NCBI GenBank assembly: GCA_964645155.1
Contig: CAZYBG010000031.1
Coordinates: 1-31,507 of the forward strand
Length of the DNA stretch: 31,507 bases
Reading direction: 5' to 3'
DNA from: CAZYBG01 sp964645155
Lineage (GTDB): Bacteria; Pseudomonadota; Alphaproteobacteria; Rhodobacterales; Rhodobacteraceae
The translations under genes and the position numbers were made by a program. How positions within the stretch are numbered: position 1 is the stretch's first letter; each line of letters begins with the position of its first letter. Below, in pieces: positions 14,601 through 22,350 of the stretch. Under the pieces are notes generated by a model. The model had not been told where the DNA came from. It ran no database searches and saw only the letters and a list, made by a program, of their open reading frames with translations.

Positions 14601-15413
14601 TCAGCGCGCCTTTGCCCCAAGGCTGCGCGACAGCGCCTCGGCCGCGGTGGCCACCTGCCCGCCGATCCGGTCGAGCGCCGCCTCCGGCAGCCGCGCCGTC
14701 GGGCCCGAGACGGACAGGCCCGCCACCGGCTCGCCGAAGGCGTTCCGCACCGCCGCCGCCACGCAGCGCATGCCCTCGTTGCGCTCCTCGTTGTCGAGCG
14801 CGTAGCCCCGCTGCCGCGTCGCCGCGAGGTCGGCGCTGAGGGCGCCGGGCTCGGTCAGCGTCGCCGGGGTGAACCTGACGAGCGCCGCCCGCCCCAGATA
14901 ATCGTCGAGACGGGCGGGCTCGAACGCCGCGAGCAGGGCCTTGCCGATTCCCGAGGCATGGAGCGGCGACTGCGTGCCCGGCGGAAAGAACGCGCGGATC
15001 GAGGCATGGGTCTCGACCTGGGCGAGGAACAGCACCTGGTCGCCCTGCGCGACGCCGAGATTCGCCGTCTCGCCGGTCGCCTGCATCAGCGCGCGCAGAT
15101 GCGGCCGCGCCCGCTCCACCACCGAGGTGCGGCGCAGGAACGCCGAGCCGACGAGGAATGCGCCCGGCCCGACATGCCAGCCCTGCGTCGTGGGGTCGAG
15201 CTCGACCATGTCGTGCGCCTGCAGCGTGGTCAGCACCCGGTAGACGGTCGCCGGCGACTGGCCGAGCCGCTGCGCCAGCGCCGACAGGCCCGCGCCGCCG
15301 CCTTCGGCCAGCGCCTCGAGGATGACGAGGGCGCGATCCAGCGCCTGGATCGTGTTCTGTTCGGTCTTGTCGTTGAACGCGCGCGGCCGGCCGCGCCGGC
15401 GTGGTTCGGACAT
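14601..15413 (-). CDS. IclR-family transcriptional regulator (BhcR-like)
   Basis: A 270-residue regulator. The winged helix-turn-helix covers about 20-80 (ALDRALVILEAL and GQSPATVYRVLTTL), and the IclR ligand domain about 90-260. That domain shows RAFFPPGTQSPLHASGIGKA, NEERNEGMRCVAAAV and AGLSVSGPTARL. The sequence is strongly reminiscent of BhcR, the glyoxylate-sensing regulator of the beta-hydroxyaspartate cycle in Paracoccus, but no bhc genes are in the window. It precedes the Mo-hydroxylase pair in the same direction, so it may control that pair instead. ATG at 15413 is chosen because GAGAGAGGTGAT stands before it and the basic RRRGRPRAF start fits the family. Confidence 0.9.
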   Translation of the reverse strand: MSEPRRRGRPRAFNDKTEQNTIQALDRALVILEALAEGGGAGLSALAQRLGQSPATVYRVLTTLQAHDMVELDPTTQGWHVGPGAFLVGSAFLRRTSVVERARPHLRALMQATGETANLGVAQGDQVLFLAQVETHASIRAFFPPGTQSPLHASGIGKALLAAFEPARLDDYLGRAALVRFTPATLTEPGALSADLAATRQRGYALDNEERNEGMRCVAAAVRNAFGEPVAGLSVSGPTARLPEAALDRIGGQVATAAEALSRSLGAKAR

Positions 15414-15506
15414 CGGATCACCTCTCTCGTCCGCGCCGAGGGTAGCCGCCGCCGGTGGCCGCAGGCAATCGGCCACCATGCTCCGGCGGCAGCGGCGTGC
15501 GAGAGG

Positions 15507-16718
15507 CTAGAGGGCCGTCCGCTCCACGATGGCGGCGCCATCGGCCAGCGCGTCGTTGGGGTGGGTCACGACGGCCATGCCGGGCTGGAGGCCGCCGGTG
15601 ACTTCGGCCATCCGGTTGTTGCGCCGGCCCACCCCGACCTCGACCTCGCGGGCGATGCCGCCGGAAGCCGCGAAGACATGCCATTGCTCGCCGCGCCGGA
15701 ACAGCGCGGAGAGCGGAACCTGAAGCACGTCCTCGGCCTCCCATTCCACGATCCTGAGGAAGACCGCGAAGCCGCCGCCGAGGCCCGGGCGGTCGGCCGG
15801 TGGCGAGAGGATGTCGAAGCGGGCATCGACCCGCTGTTCCTCGACGCCGAGCGCCGAGACCTTGGTCCGCGCCACCGGCTCGACCGCGCGGAGCCGCGCG
15901 GCGAGCGGCGGCGTGCCGCCCCAGCGCTCGACCGCGGCAGGGGCGCCGGGCGCCAGCCGCACCGCGTCCGACGAGAGCAGGTCGGCGATGATCTCGAGGT
16001 CGGTGGGATCGCCGAGCGAGACCAGCCGCGCGCCGACATTGACCGGGCGCTCGCTGATCTGGTCGACCGCCAGCACGACGCCCGAGATCGGCGCGAGGAT
16101 CGGGATGCAGCAGTCGCCGTCCGTGCCCCGCGCGGCCCCCGGCTCGATCAGCGCCGCGGCCGCCCGGTCGCGCGCACTCGCCGCCGCCTCGAGCTGGGAT
16201 TGCGCCGCCTGGCGGCCCGCCTGGCGCGAGGCGAGCATCTGCGAGGCGTCCTCGAGCCGGGTGACCGAGGCGACGCCGCGCTCGACCAGCGTCTGCGCGC
16301 GGTCGAACTGCGACTGGGCGTAGGCGAGGTCCTCCTCGGCGCGGGCCAGTTCGCTCCCCGCCCCGTGGAACGCCGCCTCGGCCTCGCGCAGCGCCGCCTC
16401 GGCCTGCAGCCGCGCGCGCGCATCGAGCAGCGCCGGCGCCACCGGCTCGACCACCGCGACGACGGTCTCGCCCGCGACGACCCGGTCGCCGACATCCACC
16501 GGCGAGCGCAGGGCGGTGCCCGAGACCGGCGCCGAGACCTCGTAGACCTCGCGGATCCGCGTCTCGCCATCGGCATCGACGGTGACCTGCATCGGCCCCC
16601 GGGCCACGGGAGCGAGGTCGACCGGGATCGGTTCGGTACGGAACGCGACGACCGCGAGCCCGCCCGCCGCGAGGAGCCCGATCAGCCCCAGGATGATGTT
16701 GCGCGGATTGAGCTTCAT
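15507..16718 (-). CDS. HlyD/MacA-type periplasmic adaptor of an ABC exporter
   Basis: A 403-residue membrane-fusion protein. It has a membrane anchor at about 8-27, the first lipoyl half at about 55-95 (VSAPVSGTALRSPVDVGDRVVAG), a long coiled coil at about 95-195, the second lipoyl half (PILAPISGVVLAVDQ), then beta-barrel and membrane-proximal domains with TGGLQPGMAVVTHP. A CC pair just before the second lipoyl half is unusual. The start lies 4 bases beyond the stop of the FtsX-like permease, with GAGTGAGGG as ribosome site. With the two upstream genes it forms a MacAB-like set linking the inner-membrane exporter to an outer-membrane channel, which is not encoded here. Confidence 0.9.
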   Translation of the reverse strand: MKLNPRNIILGLIGLLAAGGLAVVAFRTEPIPVDLAPVARGPMQVTVDADGETRIREVYEVSAPVSGTALRSPVDVGDRVVAGETVVAVVEPVAPALLDARARLQAEAALREAEAAFHGAGSELARAEEDLAYAQSQFDRAQTLVERGVASVTRLEDASQMLASRQAGRQAAQSQLEAAASARDRAAAALIEPGAARGTDGDCCIPILAPISGVVLAVDQISERPVNVGARLVSLGDPTDLEIIADLLSSDAVRLAPGAPAAVERWGGTPPLAARLRAVEPVARTKVSALGVEEQRVDARFDILSPPADRPGLGGGFAVFLRIVEWEAEDVLQVPLSALFRRGEQWHVFAASGGIAREVEVGVGRRNNRMAEVTGGLQPGMAVVTHPNDALADGAAIVERTAL

Positions 16719-16722
16719 GCCC

Positions 16723-19086
16723 TCACTCCCGTGTTTTCATGACCGCGACAAGATCGAGCCGGTCGAGCCGCCGCCGCACCACCAGCGCCGCGGCGAGCGC
16801 GGCGCCGAGGACCACGATGCTCGCCAGTGCGAAGGTATCCGCCTGCAGCACCAGCGGAATGCGGTAGAGGTCGGACTCGAAGCCGCTGACGGTCGCCTGG
16901 GCGATGCCCGCGCCCATCAGCCAGCCGAGCGGCTGGGCCAGCACCGCGACCAGCATCGTCTCGCCCACCAGCACGAACGAGACCTCGCCGGTGGTGAAGC
17001 CCAGGATGCGCAGGCTCGCCAGTTCCCTTGCGCGTTCCGAAAGCTGGATGCGGGCGGCGTTGTAGGCGACGCCGATCGTGATCAGCACCGCCACGGTGAT
17101 ATAGACGGTGGTCATGCGGCTGATGTTCTGGTCGATCGTCTCGAGGAACGCCCGGCGCGTGTCGGTCAGGCTGATCTCGCCCGAAAAGCCCGGCGTGTTC
17201 TTGATCGCCGCCTGCAGCGCCTCGGCCTCGGCCGGGTCGACCAGCACGTTCGCCGCCGAGACGCGCGGCGCCTGGCGCATCAGGCGGTTGAGCGTCTCGA
17301 GATCGACATAGGCGCCAAGGCCGAGATACTGGGTGACGGTGCCGGCCAGCGGCAGTTCGAACCGCTCGCCGGGCCGGTCGTGCAGCTCGATCTGCACCGC
17401 GGCGCCCGGCGCCACGCCGAGCTGCCCCGCCAGCGTGGCCGAGAGCAGGATCGTGCCGGGCGGCGGCTCGACCGCGCGGCCGTCGGCGCCGATCACCCGG
17501 GCCAGGTCGCTGCCCGCCCGCCGCGCCTCGATCGCCACGCGCTTGCTGCGGTGCCCGTGGCGCAGCACCGCCGACACCGACTGCTGGCCCTCGACCGCCA
17601 GGACACCGGGCAGGGCGCCCACCGCCGCCAGCACCGCCTCCTCGCGGTCGCCCGCGAACAGCAGCACCGAATCCTGCCGGAGGCTCTGGTAGAACGCGGT
17701 GTCGATGATCCGGTCGAGCGAATCGCGGAAGAAGTTCGAGGCGACGAGGATCGCGACCGCGAAGGCCATCCCGAGCGCCGAGAGCCCGGTGCGGACCGGC
17801 CAGCGCAGCAGGCTGCGCAGGATCATCATCATCGGCTGCGAGAGCCGGAGCGCCCGGAACAGCCGGTCGGGCCCGCCCCGCCGGAAGCGCGGCGGGGCGG
17901 GCGGCAGCATGGCGACGGCGGGCGCGATCCGCGCCGCCTTCAGCGCCGCCTGCAGCGCGCCGACACCTGCCACGGTCAGCGCGAGCAGCCCGGAGACCGC
18001 GAAGGCGGCGTAGGAGACGCGGAAGATCAGGAACGGAAACTCGAAGAACTCCGCATAGAGGCGCGCAAGGCCGAGCGTGAGCCAGTTGCCGGCCAGCCAG
18101 CCCGCCCCGACACCGACGAGCGCGACCAGGCCGGCGAGCATCAGGTAGTGCGTCGCCACCGCCGCGTCGGAATAGCCGATGGCCTTCAGCAGCCCGATCT
18201 CGCTGCGCTCGAGGAACACGATGCGGCCGATCACCATGTTCACCAGGAATGCCGAGATCGCGAAGAAGATCGGCGGCATGACCATCGACAGCGAGCGGAG
18301 CTGGGTCAGCTCGGCATCGATGAAGCTGTGGCTTTCCTGCCGGTCGCGGCCATGCGCGCCGAAGCCGCCGAATGGCGCGAGCAGCGCGTCGAGCCGGTCG
18401 ATCACCTCTTCGGAAACGGCATCCGCCGAAAGCTTGATCGTCACGCTCGAGAACGCGCCGGTCATCTCGAAGGCGGCGGCCGCGGCGCGTTCGGGCATGT
18501 AGATGACGCTGAAGCCCTCGTTGTCGGGCATCAGCGCGCCCGGCCCCAGCGTGTAGATGAACTCGGGCGAGAGGAACGTGCCGGTGATGGTGAGCGCGCG
18601 CTTGTTGCCGTCGAGATTGGCCTCGAACACGTCGCCCGGCCGAAAGCCGTTGGCCTCGGCAAAGGGCGCGTTCACCATCACCTCGCCGGTGGCGTCGGGG
18701 TCGGGCAGGCGGCCGGCGCGCAGGATCGGCTCGTTGAGCTCGGGCATCCCCGTCGCCGGCAGCGACAGGATGCACCCGACCGCCGCCCGGGCGCGGCCCG
18801 GCAGGTCGAGCACCGCGATCTCCGACACCCGCGCCTCGGCCGCGTAGACCCCGGGGATCGCCAGGATCTCGGGCAGCAGCGTGCGCGGCGCCCGGCTGAC
18901 CGTGGCGAACACGTCGGCGAAGCGGTTGCGGTCGTAATAGGTATCGCGCGTCTCCTGCAGCGCGCGCGACATCCCGAAGGTGGTCATCAGGATCGCGACG
19001 CCGCAGGCCAGCACCATCGCGATCGCCAGCGCCTGCGCCCAGAGGCGCCGGAAGTCACGCAGGAGCTTGCGGTCGAGCGCGTCCAT
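16723..19086 (-). CDS. FtsX-like ABC permease (MacB/LolE-type, duplicated FtsX domain)
   Basis: A 787-residue inner-membrane protein. First membrane helix about 18-38, a large periplasmic domain to about 245, a cluster of helices with FLERSEIGLLKAIGYSDA (first FtsX domain), another helix at LLRWPVRTGLSALGMAFAVA, a second periplasmic domain, and C-terminal helices with LSERARELASLRILGF (second FtsX domain). The two FtsX coupling regions match the mechanotransmission fold. ATG 19086 is used; a GTG at 19095 overlaps the ATPase stop as GTGA and is equally possible, adding three residues. It is the middle gene of the ATPase-permease-adaptor operon. Substrate unknown; lipid, peptide or macrolide-like export are family possibilities. 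Confidence 0.9.
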   Translation of the reverse strand: MDALDRKLLRDFRRLWAQALAIAMVLACGVAILMTTFGMSRALQETRDTYYDRNRFADVFATVSRAPRTLLPEILAIPGVYAAEARVSEIAVLDLPGRARAAVGCILSLPATGMPELNEPILRAGRLPDPDATGEVMVNAPFAEANGFRPGDVFEANLDGNKRALTITGTFLSPEFIYTLGPGALMPDNEGFSVIYMPERAAAAAFEMTGAFSSVTIKLSADAVSEEVIDRLDALLAPFGGFGAHGRDRQESHSFIDAELTQLRSLSMVMPPIFFAISAFLVNMVIGRIVFLERSEIGLLKAIGYSDAAVATHYLMLAGLVALVGVGAGWLAGNWLTLGLARLYAEFFEFPFLIFRVSYAAFAVSGLLALTVAGVGALQAALKAARIAPAVAMLPPAPPRFRRGGPDRLFRALRLSQPMMMILRSLLRWPVRTGLSALGMAFAVAILVASNFFRDSLDRIIDTAFYQSLRQDSVLLFAGDREEAVLAAVGALPGVLAVEGQQSVSAVLRHGHRSKRVAIEARRAGSDLARVIGADGRAVEPPPGTILLSATLAGQLGVAPGAAVQIELHDRPGERFELPLAGTVTQYLGLGAYVDLETLNRLMRQAPRVSAANVLVDPAEAEALQAAIKNTPGFSGEISLTDTRRAFLETIDQNISRMTTVYITVAVLITIGVAYNAARIQLSERARELASLRILGFTTGEVSFVLVGETMLVAVLAQPLGWLMGAGIAQATVSGFESDLYRIPLVLQADTFALASIVVLGAALAAALVVRRRLDRLDLVAVMKTRE

Positions 19087-19091
19087 GCCGG

Positions 19092-19808
19092 TCACCACTC
19101 GATCTCGGCCGGCGAGGCGCGGGTCGCGTTCTCCTCGACCTTCTCGACCCTGCCGTCGCGGAACCAGACCACCCGGTGCGCCATCCTGCGGATCGCCGCG
19201 TTGTGGGTGATGACCGCGGTCGTCGTCCCGAAGCGGTCGTTGACGTCGCGCAGCGCGTCGAGCACCTGCACGCCGGTCCTCGAATCGAGCGCGCCGGTCG
19301 GCTCGTCGCAGAGCAGGACCTCGGGCCGCTTTGCGATCGCCCGCGCGATCGCGACGCGCTGCTGCTCGCCGCCGGAAAGCTCGGCCGGGAAGTGGTCGAT
19401 GCGGTGCGACATGCCGACCAGCGCCAGCGCCTCGGCCGGGTCCATCGGGTTCGCCGCCACGTCGGTCACCAGCTGGACGTTCTCGCGCGCCGAGAGCGAT
19501 GCGACGAGGTTGTAGAACTGGAACACGAAGCCCACGTGGTCGCGCCGGTAGCGCGTCAGCGCGCGGTCCGACATCTCGTTGAGCACGTGGTCGGTGAAGC
19601 GCACCGTGCCCGAGGTCGGCCGGTCGAGCCCGCCGAGGATGTTGAGCAGCGTCGACTTTCCCGACCCCGACGGGCCGAGCAGCACGGTGAATTCGCCGGC
19701 ATAGAGGTCGAGGTCCACGCCCGCGAGCGCGTAGACCTTCTCGGCGCCGCTGTCGTAGACCTTGGTCAGGCCTTGCGTGCGGAAGACGGGGGTCGCGCGC
19801 GGTTCCAT
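19092..19808 (-). CDS. ABC transporter ATPase (MacB/LolD type)
   Basis: A 238-residue nucleotide-binding protein with Walker A GPSGSGKS (45-52), Q-loop region VGFVFQFYNLV (92-102), signature LSGGEQQ (144-150), and Walker B LLCDEPTGALD (165-175). The NLVASLSARENV segment and the GALD motif are typical of LolD/MacB-type ATPases that pair with FtsX permeases. ATG at 19808 follows GGAAGGCAGAG; the open frame extends upstream without similarity. First gene of the operon with the permease and adaptor. A TTGA-N6-TCAA inverted repeat sits 35-52 bases upstream, over the quinone oxidoreductase stop codon. Confidence 0.95.
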   Translation of the reverse strand: MEPRATPVFRTQGLTKVYDSGAEKVYALAGVDLDLYAGEFTVLLGPSGSGKSTLLNILGGLDRPTSGTVRFTDHVLNEMSDRALTRYRRDHVGFVFQFYNLVASLSARENVQLVTDVAANPMDPAEALALVGMSHRIDHFPAELSGGEQQRVAIARAIAKRPEVLLCDEPTGALDSRTGVQVLDALRDVNDRFGTTTAVITHNAAIRRMAHRVVWFRDGRVEKVEENATRASPAEIEW

Positions 19809-19842
19809 CTCTGCCTTCCATGCAGGCCGCGCGCGGCGGCCG

Positions 19843-19860
19843 CCTTGACCGGCGTCAAGG
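19843..19860. promoter_or_regulatory. Inverted repeat CCTTGAC-N4-GTCAAGG: FNR/FnrL-like box or short terminator
   Basis: Seven-base perfect arms at 19843-19849 and 19854-19860. The inner TTGA-N6-TCAA (19845-19858) fits the FNR/FnrL half-site pattern of Rhodobacter relatives. It overlaps the stop codon of the quinone oxidoreductase gene (19855-19857) and lies just upstream of the ABC exporter operon. As RNA it would also form a 7-pair hairpin with a 4-base loop, without a T tract. Its centre is only about 43 bases before the ATPase start codon, close for class II activation. Confidence 0.4.
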
Positions 19861-20835
19861 GACGAGGATGGTCGCCCCCGTGGTCTGGCGCGCTTCGAGC
19901 GCGCGGTGCGCCGCCGCGACCTCGGCCAGCGGAAAGCGCTGGTCGATGCGGATGCGGACATGGCCCTCGCCGATCATCGAGAACAGGTTGCGGGCCATCT
20001 GCTGGCAGGTCGCGTGGTCGGCGATGTGGGTGAAGAGCGTCGGGCGGGTCAGCTTCAGCGAGCCCCTTGCCGCAAGGCGCTGGATGTCGAACGGCGGCAC
20101 CGGCCCCGAGGCCGTGCCGAACAGGATCATCATGCCGAGCGGCCTCAGGCAGTCGAGCGAGCCGTCGAACGTGTCGCGCCCGACCGAATCCATCACCGCA
20201 TCGACGCCCCTGCCGCCGGTGATCTCCTTCACGCGCGCCACGAAGTCCGCGGTCCGGTAGTTGATCGTGTGCGCGGCGCCGTGGGCCGCCGCGAGCGCGC
20301 ATTTCTCGTCCGACCCTGCGGTGCCGATCAGCGTGATCCCCTCGGCCCTCGCCCACTGGCAGGCGATGAGGCCGACGCCGCCCGCCGCGGCATGGAAAAG
20401 GACGGTGTCGCCCGCCTGAAGCGGCGTCGTGCGGTGGAAGAGGTAGTGTACCGTCAGCCCCTTCAGCATCGCCGCCGCGCCATCCTCGAACGAGATCCCG
20501 TCGGGCAGCGGGCAGACCTGCGCGGCGGGCATCACGCGGGCCTCGGCATAGGCGCCCGGGGTGCTCGCCGCATAGGCGGCGCGGTCGCCGGGCGCGAGAT
20601 GCGTCACGCCCTCGCCCACCGCCTCGACGATGCCGGCGGCCTCCATGCCGAGGGCGGCCGGCAGGTCGAGCCGGTAGAGGCCGCTCCGCTGGTAGACGTC
20701 GATGAAGTTGAGCCCGATGGCGTGGTGGCGGATGCGGATCTGGCCGGGGCCCGGCGCGCCCACCTCGCGGTCGACGAGGGTCAGCGCCTCGGGCCCGCCC
20801 GGCGCCTCGATCACCACTGTCCTTGCCCTGGCCAT
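19855..20835 (-). CDS. qor: NADPH:quinone oxidoreductase (zinc-free MDR family)
   Basis: A 326-residue cytosolic medium-chain reductase of the QOR/crystallin type. The N-terminal GroES-like domain holds GLNFIDVYQRSGLY (41-54) and GMEAAGIVEAVGEGV (63-77), and the Rossmann domain holds LFHAAAGGVGLIACQWA (146-162). The Cys/His zinc ligands of alcohol dehydrogenases are absent, as in QorA. It reduces quinones with NADPH. Start at 20835 agrees with family length and follows a G-rich stretch. It lies 46 bases ahead of the ABC exporter operon on the same strand, with an inverted repeat over its stop, so co-transcription is uncertain. Confidence 0.93.
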   Translation of the reverse strand: MARARTVVIEAPGGPEALTLVDREVGAPGPGQIRIRHHAIGLNFIDVYQRSGLYRLDLPAALGMEAAGIVEAVGEGVTHLAPGDRAAYAASTPGAYAEARVMPAAQVCPLPDGISFEDGAAAMLKGLTVHYLFHRTTPLQAGDTVLFHAAAGGVGLIACQWARAEGITLIGTAGSDEKCALAAAHGAAHTINYRTADFVARVKEITGGRGVDAVMDSVGRDTFDGSLDCLRPLGMMILFGTASGPVPPFDIQRLAARGSLKLTRPTLFTHIADHATCQQMARNLFSMIGEGHVRIRIDQRFPLAEVAAAHRALEARQTTGATILVP

Positions 20836-20918
20836 CCCGCACCCCCCCCGCGCTGCCGCCGCGCTGTCGCCACCAGACTGGCGAAGCGGCGCCCGGGGTC
20901 AAGGGGCCGGAACGACAA

Positions 20919-20943
20919 GGGCCCCGGCAGGGTGCCGGGGCCC
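20919..20943. terminator. Hairpin terminator downstream of the DUF1127 gene
   Basis: GGGCCCCGGC (20919-20928), loop AGGGT, GCCGGGGCCC (20934-20943): a perfect 10-base-pair stem. Reading the minus strand it lies 57 bases past the DUF1127 stop and before qor, so it ends that short transcript. It shares almost its whole core with the hairpin at 4034-4063. Confidence 0.7.
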
Positions 20944-20999
20944 GGTCGGCGGGACCGGCCCGCCATCACCTGCCGTGATCGCGCCCCGGCGCGCCGCGG

Positions 21000-21212
21000 T
21001 CAGCGGCGGCCGTAGGCGTGCTCGTGGGCCAGATCCTCGATCGCGTACCGCGAGATGCCGATATCGGCCAGGTCACGGTCGGTCAGGAGCGAAAGCTCGC
21101 GGAGCGTCCGGTTGTAGAGCTCGCGCTTGGCGCGGGCCTCGCGGAGCCGGCCGCGGTAGGCGCCGAACCGGTCGGCGAGGGAAAGGCCCCGGGTTGTCGA
21201 AACATATGTCAT
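21000..21212 (-). CDS. DUF1127 small protein
   Basis: A 70-residue protein with the DUF1127 pattern near the C-terminus: LYNRTLRELSLLTDRDLADIGISR, about residues 32-56. In alphaproteobacteria such small arginine-rich proteins take part in stress responses, phosphate or carbon metabolism and RNA turnover; in Rhodobacter one is encoded with stress-induced small RNAs. ATG 21212 is preceded by GAGG. The gene stands alone, divergent from the membrane protein at 21401 and followed by a strong hairpin. An odd palindrome, GCTGCATTGCAGC, sits 37 bases upstream. A DNA- or RNA-related role is family inference only. Confidence 0.88.
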   Translation of the reverse strand: MTYVSTTRGLSLADRFGAYRGRLREARAKRELYNRTLRELSLLTDRDLADIGISRYAIEDLAHEHAYGRR

Positions 21213-21248
21213 CTCTGTGCCTCATGGTGCTGGAGCGTTAGCGCTCTC

Positions 21249-21261
21249 GCTGCATTGCAGC
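21249..21261. promoter_or_regulatory. Palindrome upstream of the DUF1127 gene
   Basis: GCTGCA-T-TGCAGC is a perfect 6-base inverted repeat around one base, 37 bases before the DUF1127 start codon. It overlaps a weak minus-strand -35-like TTGCTG. A regulator site is possible; no known consensus is recognised. Confidence 0.35.
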
Positions 21262-21400
21262 AAAGATGGCACTTTTCCCGAGGGGAGCAACCCGCCGGAT
21301 CGGCAGACCGCCTATGCGCGGCACGCAAAGCTCGTGCCATACTCGCGTCGCTTTCGGGCATTTCGTCCGGATTCGTGCCGCGTATCGGGGACTTCGCCGG

Positions 21401-21970
21401 ATGAACACGCCTGCACACCTGATCTTCGGCGCCGCAGCCTTCGGCCGCCCGGGCGCGCCGGCGGTGACCGCGGCGGCGCTGGCCGGGGCGCTGGCCCCCG
21501 ACCTGTCGCTCTACCTCATGGCGGGCTGGGCGCTCTATGTCGCGCAGGTCCCCGCGCAGGTCGTGTTCGACGAGATGTATTTCTCGCCGGCCTGGCAGCG
21601 CATCTTCGCCGTCGACAACTCGTTCATCCTCTGGGGCCTTCTCTTCGTGCTCTCGCTCGCCCGCGGCGGTGCGGCGCTGCGGGCCTTCGCCGCGGCGGGG
21701 CTTCTGCACCTCGCCTTCGACTTCCCGCTCCACAACGACGACGCGCGCCGGCATTTCTGGCCGCTCTCCGACTGGGTCTTCGCCAGCCCGCTGAGCTACT
21801 GGGACAGGCGCCACTACGGCGACATGGTCGGCGCGGCCGAGATCGCGGCCTGCGTTATCCTGACGGGGCTGCTGGTCTCGCGGTTCCGGGCGCTCGCCGC
21901 GCGGCTGGGCCTTGTCGCCCTGCTGGCGCTCGAACTTGGCGCTACGGGGGTCTGGGCACTGATCTTCTAG
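21401..21970 (+). CDS. Integral membrane protein, possible YdjM-like metal-dependent hydrolase
   Basis: A 189-residue protein with about four to five membrane helices. Conserved-looking polar residues face the pattern of YdjM-type membrane hydrolases: H6 in AHLIFG, D34 in LAPDLSLYL, H103/D107/H111 in HLAFDFPLHNDD, H118 and D124 in HFWPLSDW. Close relatives in Rhodobacterales are often labelled cobalamin biosynthesis protein CobQ, which this sequence does not support, since it has no glutamine amidotransferase or ATPase motif. ATG at 21401 fits the first helix; the ribosome site is weak (GGGGAC). It is divergent from the DUF1127 gene. Function unknown. Confidence 0.75.
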   Translation: MNTPAHLIFGAAAFGRPGAPAVTAAALAGALAPDLSLYLMAGWALYVAQVPAQVVFDEMYFSPAWQRIFAVDNSFILWGLLFVLSLARGGAALRAFAAAGLLHLAFDFPLHNDDARRHFWPLSDWVFASPLSYWDRRHYGDMVGAAEIAACVILTGLLVSRFRALAARLGLVALLALELGATGVWALIF

Positions 21971-22350
21971 CGGCGGCCGGCGCCGACTCAGGCGGGGCCG
22001 ATGCGCCCCGGAGAGGCCGCTGCGGCGGCGCCCGCCGGCAAGGGCGAGGGTCGCATTTCAGGTGCCTCACGCGCTGTTCAGACCTGTTTCAGGCCCGCGC
22101 CGGACCCGCGTGAGAATTGTTTCAAGCGCTGCAACGTGCGGGCCGGTCAGGCAAATCCGGCCAGGCGGCGGGCGCTGCGGCGTTCTGCCGCGGGCTTTGC
22201 GATCACGCGCCGCTGCCGTGTCTGTGGCATGCGCGTGATTTCGCCGAAGCGTAGCATGATCGTGCTGATGCAGTTGATCGGAAACGGGAATTTCCCAGCC
22301 CATCGCTGCGCCTTGTCAGCATCGAACGCAACCAATGAAGGGACCAAGCC
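21971..22350. other. 380-base intergenic region with structured elements
   Basis: No gene with a ribosome site is seen. It contains a long hairpin (22202-22239), a GATC-centred near-palindrome AGCATGATCGTGCT (22253-22266), and a palindrome GGGAATTTCCC (22286-22296). There is also a near-repeat of TGTTTCA at about 22084 and 22120. Together these suggest a regulated promoter region for the secreted protein at 22351 or a small RNA. Confidence 0.5.
22202..22239. other. Long two-part hairpin in the 21971-22350 spacer
   Basis: ATCACGCGC (22202-22210) pairs perfectly with GCGCGTGAT (22231-22239). Inside, TGCC (22214-22217) pairs with GGCA (22226-22229) around an 8-base loop. The plus strand continues TTTCGCC. 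It could be the terminator arm of a small RNA or a structured 5' leader element of the gene at 22351. Confidence 0.45.

Noticed and set aside
11829..19515. Very long open frames on the plus strand (for example 11829-14126, 14391-16742, 16582-19515)
   Set aside because: They are antisense to clear minus-strand genes, are rich in Arg/His/Gln/Ala, have no family motifs and arise from GC-rich third positions.
16723..19821. Apparent 1032-residue ATPase-permease fusion
   Set aside because: The first ~245 residues are the ATPase gene in a wrong frame. The true ATPase ends with its own stop at 19092.
21237..21245. GTTAGCGCT, matching 9 of 12 bases of the edd operator
   Set aside because: The second half-site is incomplete and the place, upstream of DUF1127, gives no functional link. 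Probably chance.
22116..22132. Minus-strand CTTGAAA resembling a heat-shock sigma factor (RpoH) -35
   Set aside because: No CCCAT-like -10 at the right distance, and no minus-strand gene downstream before the antisense region.
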